Shown in pieces: positions 1 through 9,721 of a DNA stretch of 25,405 nt (its first letter is position 1; the number at the start of each line of letters is the position of its first letter). The position numbers and the translations under genes are program-made. Where the stretch lies: positions 1 to 25,405 of the forward strand of contig CAKPBB010000022.1 of assembly GCA_934140005.1 (NCBI GenBank), read 5' to 3'. The notes under the pieces are model-generated. The model saw nothing but the letters and a program-made list of their open reading frames with translations, was not told where the DNA came from and made no database searches. Source of the stretch: an uncultured Clostridia bacterium (GTDB lineage: Bacteria > Bacillota > Clostridia > TANB77 > CAG-508).

Positions 1-1743
1 AAGAAAAATGCATTTTATGGATGTACAGGCATAGATGCATTAAATTTTGAAGAAGGGGAAACAGGAAGTCAACTAGTAACAATAGGAGATAGTGCTTTTC
101 AAGAATGTACAGGAATAAAAAATAAATTAGTAATTCCTAGTAAAGTGAAAAGTATAGGAAATTCATGTTTTAACAATAGCCAAATCAATGGTATAGAATT
201 TAATTCTATTATAAAAAATGTGGGAAATGGTGCTTTTATGAGTTGCTCAAATGTATTTGGAAAAGTAGTGATACCATCAACTATAGAACGTATTGAAGCA
301 AATACTTTTAGAAGTTGTACTAATATTGAAGAAGTATATTGGGAAAACAATGATAATATTGGATGTAAGACAATAGGTGTTTTATCTTTTTATAATTGTC
401 CGAGATTAACCAAAATTACATTGCCTGCAACTTTAGAAGAGATACAAGAAAGAGCTTTTGATGGAGCGAAAATCACTAATGAAGTTTATTTACCAAATTT
501 ATTAAAAAAAATTCAACGTCAAGCATTTATACAACAAAATAAAATGAATGTGACTAACTGGCCACAGAATTTAGAAGAAATTGGAGAGCAAGCATTTATT
601 GGCTGTGAAACAATCCAAACATTACCTTCTACTGCAAAATTAAGTAAATTAGGCAAAGAAGCTTTTAAGGGGTGCACGAATTTAGGTAAAACAGATACTA
701 ATGAAAAAACAGATGTAATTAAGTGGTTAAGTAATTCAAAAATAACAACAATAGGAGAAAATTGTTTTGAAAATGATACTTATTTGACAGGAGAGTTTTC
801 AGGAACAATAAATAATTTGAATAATCAAAAAATAGCAATAAGTGGCTCAATATTTACAAATACAGGAATAACAAGAGTAAGTGATATTACTAGTATAGGA
901 AATGTAATAGCGGATAATCAATATAGTGGAAGCACAAAATTTTTAAGTAAAGGGGAAGAAGTAACAGAAATAACAATACCAAATGGAGTAACAAGTATAG
1001 GGAAAAATGCATTTGCAGGATGTACCTCAATAAAAAAAGTGATAATACCGAATACAGTAACAAGTATATCCCAAGGAGCATTTATGAATTGTACAAATTT
1101 AACAACAATAGAATTTGAAACAGGTATAAATATAAAATTGATACCAGATTTCTTTTGCTACAATAATGTAAAATTTGTTAGTATAGTATTACCAAATACG
1201 ATAACCGAAATAGGAACATATGCTTTTTATGGAGCAGGTTTGGGGAATATAGAAATTCCAAGTAGTGTAGTCAAAATAGGAAATTCTGCTTTTGAAAATT
1301 CATCTCTTCAATATGTAAAATTAAATGATGGATTAGTAAGTATAGGAAGTGGTGCTTTTTATAATTCAAAAATAGAAAGTATTATTATACCAGATTCTGT
1401 TACAGATACATTAAATTCTTATGTTGCACGTTGCAAGAATTTAACAAGTATAACATTAGGAAAAGGAATAAAAGTTATGAAAGGATATTTTATTTGGGGT
1501 TGTCCAAAACTGAAAGAAGTAATTGTAAAAGGTAAAATAACAAGAATTGAAGAAAAAGCTTTTTCAGGAGATTCTGAATTGACTTTAAATGGAATAAAGG
1601 GATTAAATTGGGAAGATGTATTGTATATAGGAGATAGTGCTTTCTATAGTTGTACAGCTTTAAAGGGAAAAGTTACTGTTAATAAAGCATGTGTAATTAG
1701 TGAAAATGCAACAATAGGTTCTTTTATTGAATTTACTAAATAA
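1..1743 (+). CDS. BspA-like leucine-rich repeat surface protein (5' end outside window)
   Basis: The frame is open from base 1, so the start and N-terminus are missing and 580 codons are visible. The protein is built of LRR_5 (BspA/Treponema-type) repeats of the form IGxxAFxxCxxLxxVxIPxxVxxI, for example around residues 24-45, 335-360 and 430-470. Known BspA-family proteins are surface or secreted adhesins and binding proteins; no ligand can be inferred here. Internal ATG/GTG codons such as the GTG at 145 are not real starts, because repeat units continue upstream of them. The gene is followed by AT-rich sequence and then promoter switch 1. By analogy with the other LRR genes its missing N-terminus may carry a prepilin-like segment, but that is not seen. 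Family call is firm, function unknown. Confidence 0.9.
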   Translation, partial: KKNAFYGCTGIDALNFEEGETGSQLVTIGDSAFQECTGIKNKLVIPSKVKSIGNSCFNNSQINGIEFNSIIKNVGNGAFMSCSNVFGKVVIPSTIERIEANTFRSCTNIEEVYWENNDNIGCKTIGVLSFYNCPRLTKITLPATLEEIQERAFDGAKITNEVYLPNLLKKIQRQAFIQQNKMNVTNWPQNLEEIGEQAFIGCETIQTLPSTAKLSKLGKEAFKGCTNLGKTDTNEKTDVIKWLSNSKITTIGENCFENDTYLTGEFSGTINNLNNQKIAISGSIFTNTGITRVSDITSIGNVIADNQYSGSTKFLSKGEEVTEITIPNGVTSIGKNAFAGCTSIKKVIIPNTVTSISQGAFMNCTNLTTIEFETGINIKLIPDFFCYNNVKFVSIVLPNTITEIGTYAFYGAGLGNIEIPSSVVKIGNSAFENSSLQYVKLNDGLVSIGSGAFYNSKIESIIIPDSVTDTLNSYVARCKNLTSITLGKGIKVMKGYFIWGCPKLKEVIVKGKITRIEEKAFSGDSELTLNGIKGLNWEDVLYIGDSAFYSCTALKGKVTVNKACVISENATIGSFIEFTK

Positions 1744-1925
1744 AAGAGTAATTATAAATAAAGAAATTTGAAAATAAAAGAAGAAAATTTGATTTTTTTA
1801 TTAAAAATAGATGAAAATATGCTAGAAAAAAATGAAAATATAAAGAAAATAATAAAATTTAATGGTTTAACTGAAGAAAAACTAAAAAATATAAACAATC
1901 TAGAATAATTATTTATAAATAAAAA

Positions 1926-1966
1926 GAACTTTAAGTCATTAAGTATTTGACTTAAAGTTCTTTTAC
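1926..1966. terminator. Hairpin terminator overlapping the left repeat of switch 1
   Basis: A 13-bp stem (1926-1938 with 1948-1960, GAACTTTAAGTCA/TGACTTAAAGTTC) has a 9-nt loop. It is followed by TTTT on the right and flanked by an A-rich run on the left, so it can act in both directions. It would end the upstream LRR transcript and also cap the leftward transcript from the internal promoter. Confidence 0.7.
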
Positions 1967-1977
1967 AATTTATAAAA

Positions 1978-2006
1978 ATTCTATCATTAGTAAGTATCGA
2001 AGTCAA
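1978..2006 (-). promoter_or_regulatory. Promoter inside switch 1, pointing away from the downstream gene
   Basis: On the minus strand TTGACT (2001-2006) is separated by exactly 17 bp from TAGAAT (1978-1983). It is one of three near-identical promoters inside the switches. In the present orientation it fires left into the terminator at 1926-1966. Confidence 0.8.
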
Positions 2007-2057
2007 CTATTCCAAAACAATTTTTATGAATAATTTGAAATAAATAAAAATAGAAAA

Positions 2058-2099
2058 GACGCGAAAGTATAAAGAAATATACTATTCTGTGTTTTTTTT
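2058..2099 (+). terminator. Internal rightward terminator of switch 1
   Basis: A hairpin with inner stem AGTATA/TATACT and an outer stem of GACGCGA against TCTGTGT-type pairs (with G-U wobble) is followed by eight T. The equivalent hairpins in switches 2 and 3 differ in sequence but keep the pairing. It would stop read-through into the gene at 2330 in the present orientation. Confidence 0.65.
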
Positions 2100-2125
2100 C
2101 ACTTCTTTAAGTCAAATACTTAAAG

Positions 2126-2329
2126 AAGTCCATAAAAATGAAAAAAGAAGTTTTGAAATGGTTTTCTTTCAAAGGAAAGCAAAAGTCATTAGACTAATGT
2201 TTTTTATGGATTGAAAGAGAAAGAGCTTTAATATTGATAATTGTAGTGTACTGCGGATGCCAAAGGTTATCAAAGATAAACAGAAAAGCTTTTTCTCTAC
2301 TTATAAAATCTAAGGGAGGAAAATCATAG
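2126..2329 (+). ncRNA. Structured leader upstream of LRR gene, copy 1
   Basis: This stretch has no gene and holds two long-range stems. Stem A pairs TCCATAAAAA (2129-2138) with TTTTTATGGA (2201-2210) and encloses smaller hairpins, including TTTTCTTT...AAAGGAAA. Stem B pairs 2216-2229 (AGAGAAAGAGCTTT) with 2285-2298, 14 pairs with one G-U. The ribosome site GGGAGG follows. Copies 2 and 3 keep both stems although the loop of stem B is unrelated in sequence, which argues for RNA structure. I do not recognise a known riboswitch class; it does not fit c-di-GMP-I or -II as I know them. Confidence 0.55.
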
Positions 2330-5272
2330 ATGAACAAAAGAAAATGTGAGAAGAGTCAACTTGAAATGCAACAGACTAATAACAGGCAAATAAAATATTG
2401 GTATAATACAAACGGTATTACTTTAATAGCATTAATAATCTCAATAATTGTAATGCTAATTCTTGCAGGAGTTAGTTTAAATGCAACAATTGGAGAAAAT
2501 GGCATAATGACACAGGCTAAAAATGCAACTTATGTACAGAGTGTTGCAGTACTAGAAGAATATATAAACAATTATTATGTAGAACATTATGAAGAATTGA
2601 GTGGAGAAGAAAGTAAGGTACTAACATTAACAAAATTAGAGCCAAGTTGGTTTTATATACCAGCCAATGAAGGTGTTGGTGGTTTAAGATATGTAGTAGA
2701 TGGAGAAGGACATGCACTTTATTTAATAAAGAAAAGCGGATTACCAGAAGATATAAAAAATCAGATAAGAGGTGGAGATGCAGGAGAAGGTAGTTATGCA
2801 GATTATGTAGCATTAAATGATGTGTATGGAGTAACATCAGATTTGAAAGTATATTATTGTTCAAATGGTACAGATACAATATTAGGAGCAAGTAAAGAAG
2901 CAATAGATTCAGATAACCCATTAAGGAAAGTGTATACAGAAACAGATAATTCAGCAATATATGGATTATTATCGGATTATGATACGGAGAATAGCGAAGG
3001 TAATAAAGATGGAGTATTAACAGCAGAAGAATTAAAGAGTGTAACAACATTAACAATAAATCCATCATCAGGAATAACAGACTTTTCAAGTTTTTATAAT
3101 TTGATATCATTAAAAGAACTAGTATTAGATGGTTTAACTTTAAATAATCTAAATGGCATAGAAAATTGCCCACAGTTAAAAGACATATATTTTAAGAGTT
3201 CAGTAATAGGAAATTATAGTAGTTTAGCAAAGTTAAGCAAATTGAATCACTTGTATTTATATAATATAGATGATAATGAATTAGAAGCTTTATGTAATGG
3301 AATAAAAAATGCAAATTTTTCTAATTTAGAGTATCTTTCAATAGCCGGAACAACTGGATATGAATCATTAACAGGTGTTAGAAGTGATTATGACAATAGT
3401 AATTTAGCAAAAGTAGTAAAATCCCCCAAAACAATAACAAAATTAACACCATTAGCAGAGTTATCAGATACGACTAAGAAGGCAGTAAAATATTTATCAA
3501 TAAATCATAATAATATTACAGGTGATTTAACAGCAATAAAAGATTATACAAATTTAATTTTATTGAGATGTGAACATAATAAACTTACTTCACTAGATGG
3601 AATGGACAATATGAATAATATTACTTATTTATGTGGTGTAGGCAATAAATTAGGAACAATAACAAATGAAACAGAACTAGAAATTGGAGAAGATGCAATA
3701 ACAGGAACATCAATATCAGCTTTAGCTAATAAAACGCAATTGACACAAGTAAATTTAAATTCAAATTCAAATTTATCTAATGTAAGTTATTTTGCAAATG
3801 ATACAAGTCTAAAATATTTATATTTAGAAAATTGTAGTAAAAATATGGTAGTAGGTAATATTACCAATATAATAAATGGTTGTACGGAAACAAGATTACC
3901 TGTAAAGTTTTTAACAGGAGATAGATATAAAGTAGCAGATTATTATAATGCGAGTACAGTTACTTATGAAGAATTAAGAGCCGATTTATATGGAAACACA
4001 ACAATAGATAAATTAAATTTGGAAGGATGTACAAATTTAACAAATGAACAGTTAAATACAATTTTATCAAGTATGAAGCAACTGAAATTTTTATCATTAA
4101 AAGGCAATACAACATTAACTAGTCTAGACTTTGTTGGAACAGGAAAAGTAGAAGGTTTAATAGAGTTAGATGTAAGAGATACAGGAATAAAAGGAGAGAA
4201 TTCTTTAACAGCATTAAATGAAGGAGCAAAAAGTTTAAAAACATTAAGAGTTTCAGATGGAAGTGACTTTAAAAATATAACAACAACAATCAACCGATTG
4301 AGTATAGATGGACAGTACAATTATTGGTATGGAGATCAAGCTGGGAGTGCATCAGGATTAAATGTTTCAAATTTTGATGTATTAAAAAAGCTTGAAAGTG
4401 TTATAGAAATAGAAAATTTACAAATGGCACAATGGGGAGCAGGTGATTCAGTAGGGGATAAAAGTACTGTATTGGATTTAAGAAATTCTAAATTAAAATA
4501 TGTAAGATTAGGTGGTATAATTGCGAATATATATTTTCCAAATTCTATAACTAATATTCTATTCAATGATGGAGGAATTCCAATAATTTCTGAAAATTCT
4601 GAATTTTTAACAGAAATATCGATTGCATTCCCAAAAGCGGATATGAACCTGAAAAAAGAATTTTTTTCAAGTTTAGTTAATGCTAAAAATCTGAGATATT
4701 TGACTATCATGAGAATGAAAAATTTATGCATAACAAGTTTGTCAGATTATATAACAATTGAATTGCCAAGTGTTACAAGTTTAAATATTGGTGGTGCAGA
4801 TTATGCTGATAGACAGAATTTATTAAAAGATTTAAAGGGAGTTGAAAAGTTTTCACATTTAAAATCATTGAATGCAAGTTATAATAATAACAGATTGGAT
4901 ATAAGTGCGATAAAGAATTGTATAGAACTGAAAGAGGTGTATTTAGGATTTTCTAATATTCAGTCCATATCAGGTATAGAAAATTTATCTGCTTTGACAA
5001 AAATAGGTTTAAAAAATAACAATATAAGTAACTTAAAACCATTAGAAAACTTAAAGAATTTGGAAGAACTAAATTTAAGTAATAATACAATTTCAGATAC
5101 GTCAAGTTATGTAGATAGTGATGGAAGTACAAAAACATATAATAATTTGGAAATATTAGCAAATTTAAATAAAAATGGAAAGTTAAAAAAATTATATCTA
5201 GCTGGAAATGATAATATAATAAATTGGTCACCATTATCAAGTTTGAAATGGACAGATAAATCAGGATGGTAA
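2330..5272 (+). CDS. Prepilin-like N-terminus leucine-rich repeat protein (980 aa)
   Basis: Residues 1-29 are a polar, basic leader ending in Gly29. Then comes a prepilin-like hydrophobic segment (ITLIALIISI..., about 30-50) and a short helix (ATIGENGIMTQAKNA). Type IV prepilins normally have Glu at +5; here it is Ala, so peptidase processing is uncertain. A degenerate EF-hand-like loop (DYDTEN..GNKDG, about 213-230) is followed by many LRRs to the end (about 240-975), with a typical NNIxxLxxLxxLxxLxxLxLSNN pattern near residues 890-930. The last residues, SGW, are shared with the 1030-aa paralogue. Likely a membrane- or surface-exposed binding protein. ATG at 2330 has GGGAGG 11 nt upstream. 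It lies behind switch 1, whose promoter is turned away in this sequence. Confidence 0.88.
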   Translation: MNKRKCEKSQLEMQQTNNRQIKYWYNTNGITLIALIISIIVMLILAGVSLNATIGENGIMTQAKNATYVQSVAVLEEYINNYYVEHYEELSGEESKVLTLTKLEPSWFYIPANEGVGGLRYVVDGEGHALYLIKKSGLPEDIKNQIRGGDAGEGSYADYVALNDVYGVTSDLKVYYCSNGTDTILGASKEAIDSDNPLRKVYTETDNSAIYGLLSDYDTENSEGNKDGVLTAEELKSVTTLTINPSSGITDFSSFYNLISLKELVLDGLTLNNLNGIENCPQLKDIYFKSSVIGNYSSLAKLSKLNHLYLYNIDDNELEALCNGIKNANFSNLEYLSIAGTTGYESLTGVRSDYDNSNLAKVVKSPKTITKLTPLAELSDTTKKAVKYLSINHNNITGDLTAIKDYTNLILLRCEHNKLTSLDGMDNMNNITYLCGVGNKLGTITNETELEIGEDAITGTSISALANKTQLTQVNLNSNSNLSNVSYFANDTSLKYLYLENCSKNMVVGNITNIINGCTETRLPVKFLTGDRYKVADYYNASTVTYEELRADLYGNTTIDKLNLEGCTNLTNEQLNTILSSMKQLKFLSLKGNTTLTSLDFVGTGKVEGLIELDVRDTGIKGENSLTALNEGAKSLKTLRVSDGSDFKNITTTINRLSIDGQYNYWYGDQAGSASGLNVSNFDVLKKLESVIEIENLQMAQWGAGDSVGDKSTVLDLRNSKLKYVRLGGIIANIYFPNSITNILFNDGGIPIISENSEFLTEISIAFPKADMNLKKEFFSSLVNAKNLRYLTIMRMKNLCITSLSDYITIELPSVTSLNIGGADYADRQNLLKDLKGVEKFSHLKSLNASYNNNRLDISAIKNCIELKEVYLGFSNIQSISGIENLSALTKIGLKNNNISNLKPLENLKNLEELNLSNNTISDTSSYVDSDGSTKTYNNLEILANLNKNGKLKKLYLAGNDNIINWSPLSSLKWTDKSGW

Positions 5273-5278
5273 ATATAA

Positions 5279-5325
5279 TCCCTCCTTGTTAAAGCATTTG
5301 CTTAATAAGGAGGGAATGTGTTTTT
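5279..5325. terminator. Terminator between LRR gene and ldh
   Basis: TCCCTCCTT (5279-5287) pairs with AAGGAGGGA (5307-5315), extended by TTAA/TTAA inside the stem. TTTTTT follows a few bases to the right. It separates two convergent genes; the leftward U-tract is weaker. Confidence 0.75.
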
Positions 5326-5348
5326 TAGTACTTTCTATTCTTTTTTAT

Positions 5349-6308
5349 CTATTTTAAAGCTTCTCTGATCTTTTGCATATTTTCAGTTAAGATAGCACAA
5401 CTATTATCAAGCTTTGCTTGATTTTCATCAGATAATTTTAAGTCTAATAATTCTCTTGCACCTTCACTATTAATAATTGCTGGAACACCAATATAAATAT
5501 CTTTGTGTCCATAATGATTATTTAAGTATGCTGATACTGTTAATATTTCGTTTGTATCGTTTAAAATAGTTTTAACAATTTTTGTTAATCCTAAACCAAT
5601 ACCATAATATGTAGCTTTTTTACGATTTATTATTTCATAAGCAGCATCTCTTACTTCAACATATATTTTATCTAATTCACTTAAATCCTTATGAGAATCA
5701 AGTAAAATATCTGAAACTTTTTTACAGCCAACATAAGCATGTTCCCATGGCACGAAAGAAGAATCACCGTGTTCACCCATAATGTAGGCATGAACATTTT
5801 TATTAGAAACATTTAAGTACTCACCAACTAAATATCTTAAACGAGCTGTATCTAATGCAGTACCAGAACCAATTACTCGTGATGGGTCAAATCCAGAAAC
5901 TTCTTGAACAACTTTTGTCATCAAATCAACTGGATTTGATGCAATTAAGAAAATTCCTTTAAAACCACTTGCTACGACTTGTTCTGTAATATCTTTCATT
6001 ATTTTTGCATTTGCAGTAGACAATTCTAATCTTGTTTGTCCAGGTTTTTGACTTAAACCAGCTGTTATAACAACTATATCAGCATCTTTACATTCTTCAT
6101 ATTCACCTGCTTTTATTTTCATATGACTTGAAGAGCAAGGAAGACCATGACATAAATCCATTGCTTCACCAATTGCTTTATCTTTTAAAACATCTATTAA
6201 AACAAGTTCACTAACGCCACTAGCATTACCTTGATTTAAAATTGAATAGGCCATACTCATACCAACAAAGCCTGTTCCAACTAATATAACTTTTCTTTTT
6301 CCTATCAT
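5349..6308 (-). CDS. ldh: L-lactate dehydrogenase
   Basis: Cytoplasmic NAD-dependent enzyme interconverting pyruvate and L-lactate, which regenerates NAD+ in fermentation. The N-terminus has the Rossmann motif GTGFVG (about residues 11-16). The active-site loop Arg is seen in GQTRLEL (about 90), the substrate Arg region in LDTARLRYLV, and the catalytic His in GEHGDS (about 180). Length is 319 aa, normal for the family (310-330). An in-frame start ten codons further upstream is possible, but the ATG at 6306-6308 is chosen because AAAGGAGG lies just upstream and the protein then begins MIGKRKV like other LDHs. The order and spacing of motifs fit lactate rather than malate dehydrogenase. The gene is monocistronic and convergent with the LRR gene, with its own strong promoter. 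Confidence 0.96.
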   Translation of the reverse strand: MIGKRKVILVGTGFVGMSMAYSILNQGNASGVSELVLIDVLKDKAIGEAMDLCHGLPCSSSHMKIKAGEYEECKDADIVVITAGLSQKPGQTRLELSTANAKIMKDITEQVVASGFKGIFLIASNPVDLMTKVVQEVSGFDPSRVIGSGTALDTARLRYLVGEYLNVSNKNVHAYIMGEHGDSSFVPWEHAYVGCKKVSDILLDSHKDLSELDKIYVEVRDAAYEIINRKKATYYGIGLGLTKIVKTILNDTNEILTVSAYLNNHYGHKDIYIGVPAIINSEGARELLDLKLSDENQAKLDNSCAILTENMQKIREALK

Positions 6309-6344
6309 AAAAAATCCTCCTTTAAAAATTTCTTTCAATTTTAA

Positions 6345-6373
6345 ATTATAATGCTAAGTTGCTTAATAGTCAA
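6345..6373 (-). promoter_or_regulatory. ldh promoter
   Basis: On the minus strand TTGACT (6368-6373), 17 bp, TATAAT (6345-6350) lies about 37 bp before the ldh start. No Rex operator (TTGTTAA-n-TTAACAA) is visible. Confidence 0.85.
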
Positions 6374-6414
6374 TAATTTAGAAAATAGAAAATCTAAAAA
6401 TTATAAAATGTAAC

Positions 6415-6443
6415 TTGTAAAAAATATCAAAAATTGATAAAAT
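6415..6443 (+). promoter_or_regulatory. Promoter of the ABC permease gene
   Basis: TTGTAA (6415-6420), 17 bp, TAAAAT (6438-6443), placed 40 bp before the ATG at 6484 and divergent from the ldh promoter. Confidence 0.6.
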
Positions 6444-6483
6444 GCAATAGATATGAAATAACTTAAGATTAGGAAGGAATAAA

Positions 6484-9400
6484 ATGAAAAGAGCTTTATT
6501 AAAAGATAGTTTGAAAGAAATAAAAAAATCATTTAAGAGATTTTTATCAATATTATTGATGTCTTTATTAGGAGTAGGATTTTTTTGCGGACTTAGAGCT
6601 GCAAGTCCAGATATGAAGGCAACAATAGATAAATATTATGATGATGCAAATTTTTATGATATTCAAATATTATCAACCCTTGGATTAACAGATGATGATG
6701 TTACTAGCTTAGAAAATATTGACGGAATCGAAAAAGCATATCCCAGCTTTTCAAAAGATGTAAAATTGGTAGAAAATAATTTAGAATATGTACTTAATGT
6801 AAGTGAGTTAAATAATGAAGTAAATACAGTTAAGTTAGTAAAAGGTGAACTTCCTAAAAATGCAAATGAATGTCTGGTTGAGAGTTCTTTATTATTAAAA
6901 TTAGATAAAAAAATTGGTGATAAAATAAGAATAGAAGAAGTTTTAAGTGATGATGAAGAAAATAGTTTCATAAATAATGAATTAACTGTTACAGGAACAA
7001 TAGAAAGTCCACTATATATATCAAGAGAAAGAGGTACAAGTACATTAGGTTCAGGAAAAATAAACTATTATATGTATGTACCAAAAGAAAATATAAAATC
7101 AGATATATATACTTCAATTTATCTTAAAGTAGCAAATGCTAAAGAACTAAATACTACTTCAGAAGAATATAAAAATATAGTTGAAAGTGCAAAAGAAAGA
7201 ATAGAAGAAATTGAAGATACACAAAAGCAAAAAAGATATGATAGCCTTATAAATGAAGCAAACCAAAAATTAGATGATGCACAAAACGAATTAGATACTC
7301 AAAAAGCTGATGCAGAAGCTAAAATAAAAGAAGCTGAAGATGAAATTAACCAAAATGAGGAAAAACTAAATAATGCTCAAAAAGAGTTAAATACGAATAG
7401 AAATAAGGCTAATTCTGAATTTGAAAGTGCAAAAGATAAAATCAATAAAGCAAAAACACAATTAGATAATAGTAAAGCTGAACTAGAACAAAAAAAGCAA
7501 GAAGCAGAAGAACAGTTTAAGGAAGCAGAAGAACAAAAGCAAAAATTACAAAAACAATTAGATTCATTAAATAGCGGAATAAGTGAAATTAACTCAAGAT
7601 ATAATGAAATTTTGAATATTATTGATACTCAAGGAAAATTTATGAGTGAAGAGCAAATGCTGGAACTAAAATCACAGCTAGCATATATAATAGGTTCTAC
7701 GAATGAACTTACAAATAATAAAAGTAAGTTAGAAGAGGCAATAAGCTCAATTGATAATCAAGTTTCATCTGGAAGAACAGAGCTTGAAAATGCGGAAAAA
7801 CAAATTGAAACAGGATATTCAGAAATTGAAAAAAATCAGCAAACATTAAATGAAAAAATTGCAGAAACAAATAAAAAATTAGAAGATGCTCAAAAAGAGA
7901 TAAATGAAGGAAAAGAAAAACTAGAAGAAGGAAAAAAGACTTTAGAAGATAACAAAGCGGAATTTGATGAAAAAATAAAAGATGCAGAAGGAAAATTGAT
8001 TGATGCAAGAGAAAAAGTTGCAGATATAGAAAAGCCAGAATGGTATATATGGGACAGAAATAATAATCAAGGATATTCAAGCTATGTAAATGATTCAGAT
8101 AATATGTCAAAAATAGCAAATGTATTTCCTGTAGTATTCTTTGTTATAGCAGCATTGATAAGCTTAACTTCAATGACTAGAATGGTAGAAGAACAGAGAG
8201 GTTTAATTGGAACTTTTAAAGCACTTGGTTATTCAAATCTTTCAATATCAATGAAATATGTGATATATGCTACCCTTGCAACAGTAATTGGAGCTGTAAT
8301 AGGAATGAATATTGGATTCCAATTATTGCCAAGAATTGTTATATCTTTATATCAAATGATGTATCCTTATGTAACTAATGCTGTTATCGAATTTAACATA
8401 TATTATGCTTGTATTGGCTTGGGTTTAATAAGCATTTGTATAATTGGTGCTACAATTTATGCTGTACAAAAAGAATTATTTTCAACACCGGCACAGCTAA
8501 TGAGACCAAAAGCACCAAAGGCTGGAAAAAGAGTTTTGTTAGAAAAGATACCATTCATTTGGAAACATTTGAATTTTACGCAAAAAGTAACATTCAGAAA
8601 TATGTTTAGATATAAAAAGAGATTTATTATGACAATAGTTGGTATAAGTGGTTGTACAGCACTTATATTAGTTGGATTTGGCATAAAAGATTCTATATCA
8701 CAAATTATGCATTTTCAGTATGGAGAAGTATACCAATATAATGCTTTAGTGAGTTTGAAATCAAATTTAAAATTAGATGAGATTGAAAGCATAAAAAAAG
8801 AATTAGTAGATATAGATGAAATATCATCTGTAACTGAGACTTATATTGGCTCTGCTACAGTTATAAAAGGTGATAAAGAAAAAGATGTCCAAATCGTAGT
8901 ACCAAATGATTCAAAGGAGCTCACAACAGCAATAACTTTAAAAGATAGAAAAACAAGAGAAAAATTAGAATTAGATGATAATTCAATATTTATAACAGAT
9001 AAAGTAGCTGAACTTCTTGGTATAAAAGTAGGAGATAAAATAGAGTTGGAAGATTCTAAACATAATAAAGTAAATGTTGTTGTTGGAAAAATAGTAGAGC
9101 AATATTTGGAACATTATATTTATATGAGTAAGGAACTTTATGAAAATACATTTTCAAAAGAATATAAGGCAAATGTATTATATGTAAATTATACTAATAC
9201 AAATATTGATGAAGACAAACTTACAGCAAAAATATTGGAAGATAATAAAGTATCAACAGTAATTGGAACTACTAAAATGATAGCAAGTGTTGATGATATG
9301 TTACAGTCTTTGAATTCAGTTGTTTATATACTTATTGTTTCAGCAGGACTATTGGCATTTGTTGTACTTTATAATTTAGCAAATATAAATATAAATGAAA

Positions 9401-9711
9401 GAATCAGAGAACTAGCAACTATCAAGGTATTAGGTTTTTACGATAAAGAAGTTTTTGACTATGTATCAAGAGAAGTTGTGTTTTTAACAATTATAGGAAT
9501 ATTTTTAGGGTTGATTGGTGGATTTTTCTTAACTAACTTTATAATTTCTACATGTGAAATTGAAGTATTAAGATTTCCAAGAACAATAGGTATGATGAGC
9601 TATGTATATTCAGCTTTAATTACAATTGTATTTACTATAATTGTAAACTTTGCAACATATTTTGTTTTAAAGAAAATTGATATGATAGAATCTTTAAAAA
9701 GTGTTGAATAA
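6484..9711 (+). CDS. FtsX/MacB-type ABC transporter permease with long extracytoplasmic coiled coil
   Basis: The 1075-aa membrane protein has two FtsX-like permease domains. TM1 is at about 19-40. A MacB-like periplasmic-core region follows (about 45-225), then a Glu/Lys/Gln-rich coiled coil (about 230-515) full of heptad-like repeats. TM2-4 (about 545-565, 590-612, 637-660) include the family signature around EEQRGLIGTFKALGYS. A second half has TM at about 713-735, 940-965, 995-1020 and 1038-1060 and the matching ELATIKVLGF motif. Known relatives are exporters, or mechanotransmission subunits working with a separate ATPase. No ATPase gene is next to it here, which is unusual since most are paired. 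The substrate is unknown. ATG at 6484 is preceded by AGGAAGG. Confidence 0.9.
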   Translation: MKRALLKDSLKEIKKSFKRFLSILLMSLLGVGFFCGLRAASPDMKATIDKYYDDANFYDIQILSTLGLTDDDVTSLENIDGIEKAYPSFSKDVKLVENNLEYVLNVSELNNEVNTVKLVKGELPKNANECLVESSLLLKLDKKIGDKIRIEEVLSDDEENSFINNELTVTGTIESPLYISRERGTSTLGSGKINYYMYVPKENIKSDIYTSIYLKVANAKELNTTSEEYKNIVESAKERIEEIEDTQKQKRYDSLINEANQKLDDAQNELDTQKADAEAKIKEAEDEINQNEEKLNNAQKELNTNRNKANSEFESAKDKINKAKTQLDNSKAELEQKKQEAEEQFKEAEEQKQKLQKQLDSLNSGISEINSRYNEILNIIDTQGKFMSEEQMLELKSQLAYIIGSTNELTNNKSKLEEAISSIDNQVSSGRTELENAEKQIETGYSEIEKNQQTLNEKIAETNKKLEDAQKEINEGKEKLEEGKKTLEDNKAEFDEKIKDAEGKLIDAREKVADIEKPEWYIWDRNNNQGYSSYVNDSDNMSKIANVFPVVFFVIAALISLTSMTRMVEEQRGLIGTFKALGYSNLSISMKYVIYATLATVIGAVIGMNIGFQLLPRIVISLYQMMYPYVTNAVIEFNIYYACIGLGLISICIIGATIYAVQKELFSTPAQLMRPKAPKAGKRVLLEKIPFIWKHLNFTQKVTFRNMFRYKKRFIMTIVGISGCTALILVGFGIKDSISQIMHFQYGEVYQYNALVSLKSNLKLDEIESIKKELVDIDEISSVTETYIGSATVIKGDKEKDVQIVVPNDSKELTTAITLKDRKTREKLELDDNSIFITDKVAELLGIKVGDKIELEDSKHNKVNVVVGKIVEQYLEHYIYMSKELYENTFSKEYKANVLYVNYTNTNIDEDKLTAKILEDNKVSTVIGTTKMIASVDDMLQSLNSVVYILIVSAGLLAFVVLYNLANININERIRELATIKVLGFYDKEVFDYVSREVVFLTIIGIFLGLIGGFFLTNFIISTCEIEVLRFPRTIGMMSYVYSALITIVFTIIVNFATYFVLKKIDMIESLKSVE

Positions 9712-9721
9712 AATTTTAGAA

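Larger units (their letters stand above)
1937..2125. mobile_element. Candidate invertible promoter switch 1
   Basis: The 21-bp repeats at 1937-1957 and 2105-2125 are inverted copies of each other (20 of 21 positions match) and enclose 147 bp. Each repeat is itself a palindrome, arms CTTTAAGT/ACTTAAAG around a 5-bp asymmetric core (CAAAT on the right, ATTTG on the left). Inside lie a promoter pointing left and a terminator acting rightward. The same plan, with the same spacing and arms but different cores, recurs at 15691-15880 and 19189-19376. Known invertible promoters have 15-25 bp inverted repeats about 150-200 bp apart. Inversion would turn the promoter toward the LRR gene at 2330. No recombinase is visible, so function is inferred. 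Confidence 0.72.

Noticed and set aside
890..1081. Minus-strand ORFs within the LRR genes (for example 2517-3173, 7709-8119)
   Set aside because: Leu- or Phe-rich shadow frames opposite AT-rich repeats, with no ribosome sites and no recognisable domains.
1762..1908. Open frame after the BspA-like gene, reading DENMLEKNENIKKIIKFNGLTEEKLKNINNLE and then stop
   Set aside because: No ribosome site, preceded by two in-frame stops and very AT-rich. It looks like a decayed C-terminal coding remnant, but homology could not be tested.
2126..2329. c-di-GMP-I or -II riboswitch in the leader, suggested by the prepilin-like genes and a GCAAAGTC motif
   Set aside because: The conserved GNRA loop, tetraloop receptor and class II core are absent; only a short GCAAAG match remains.
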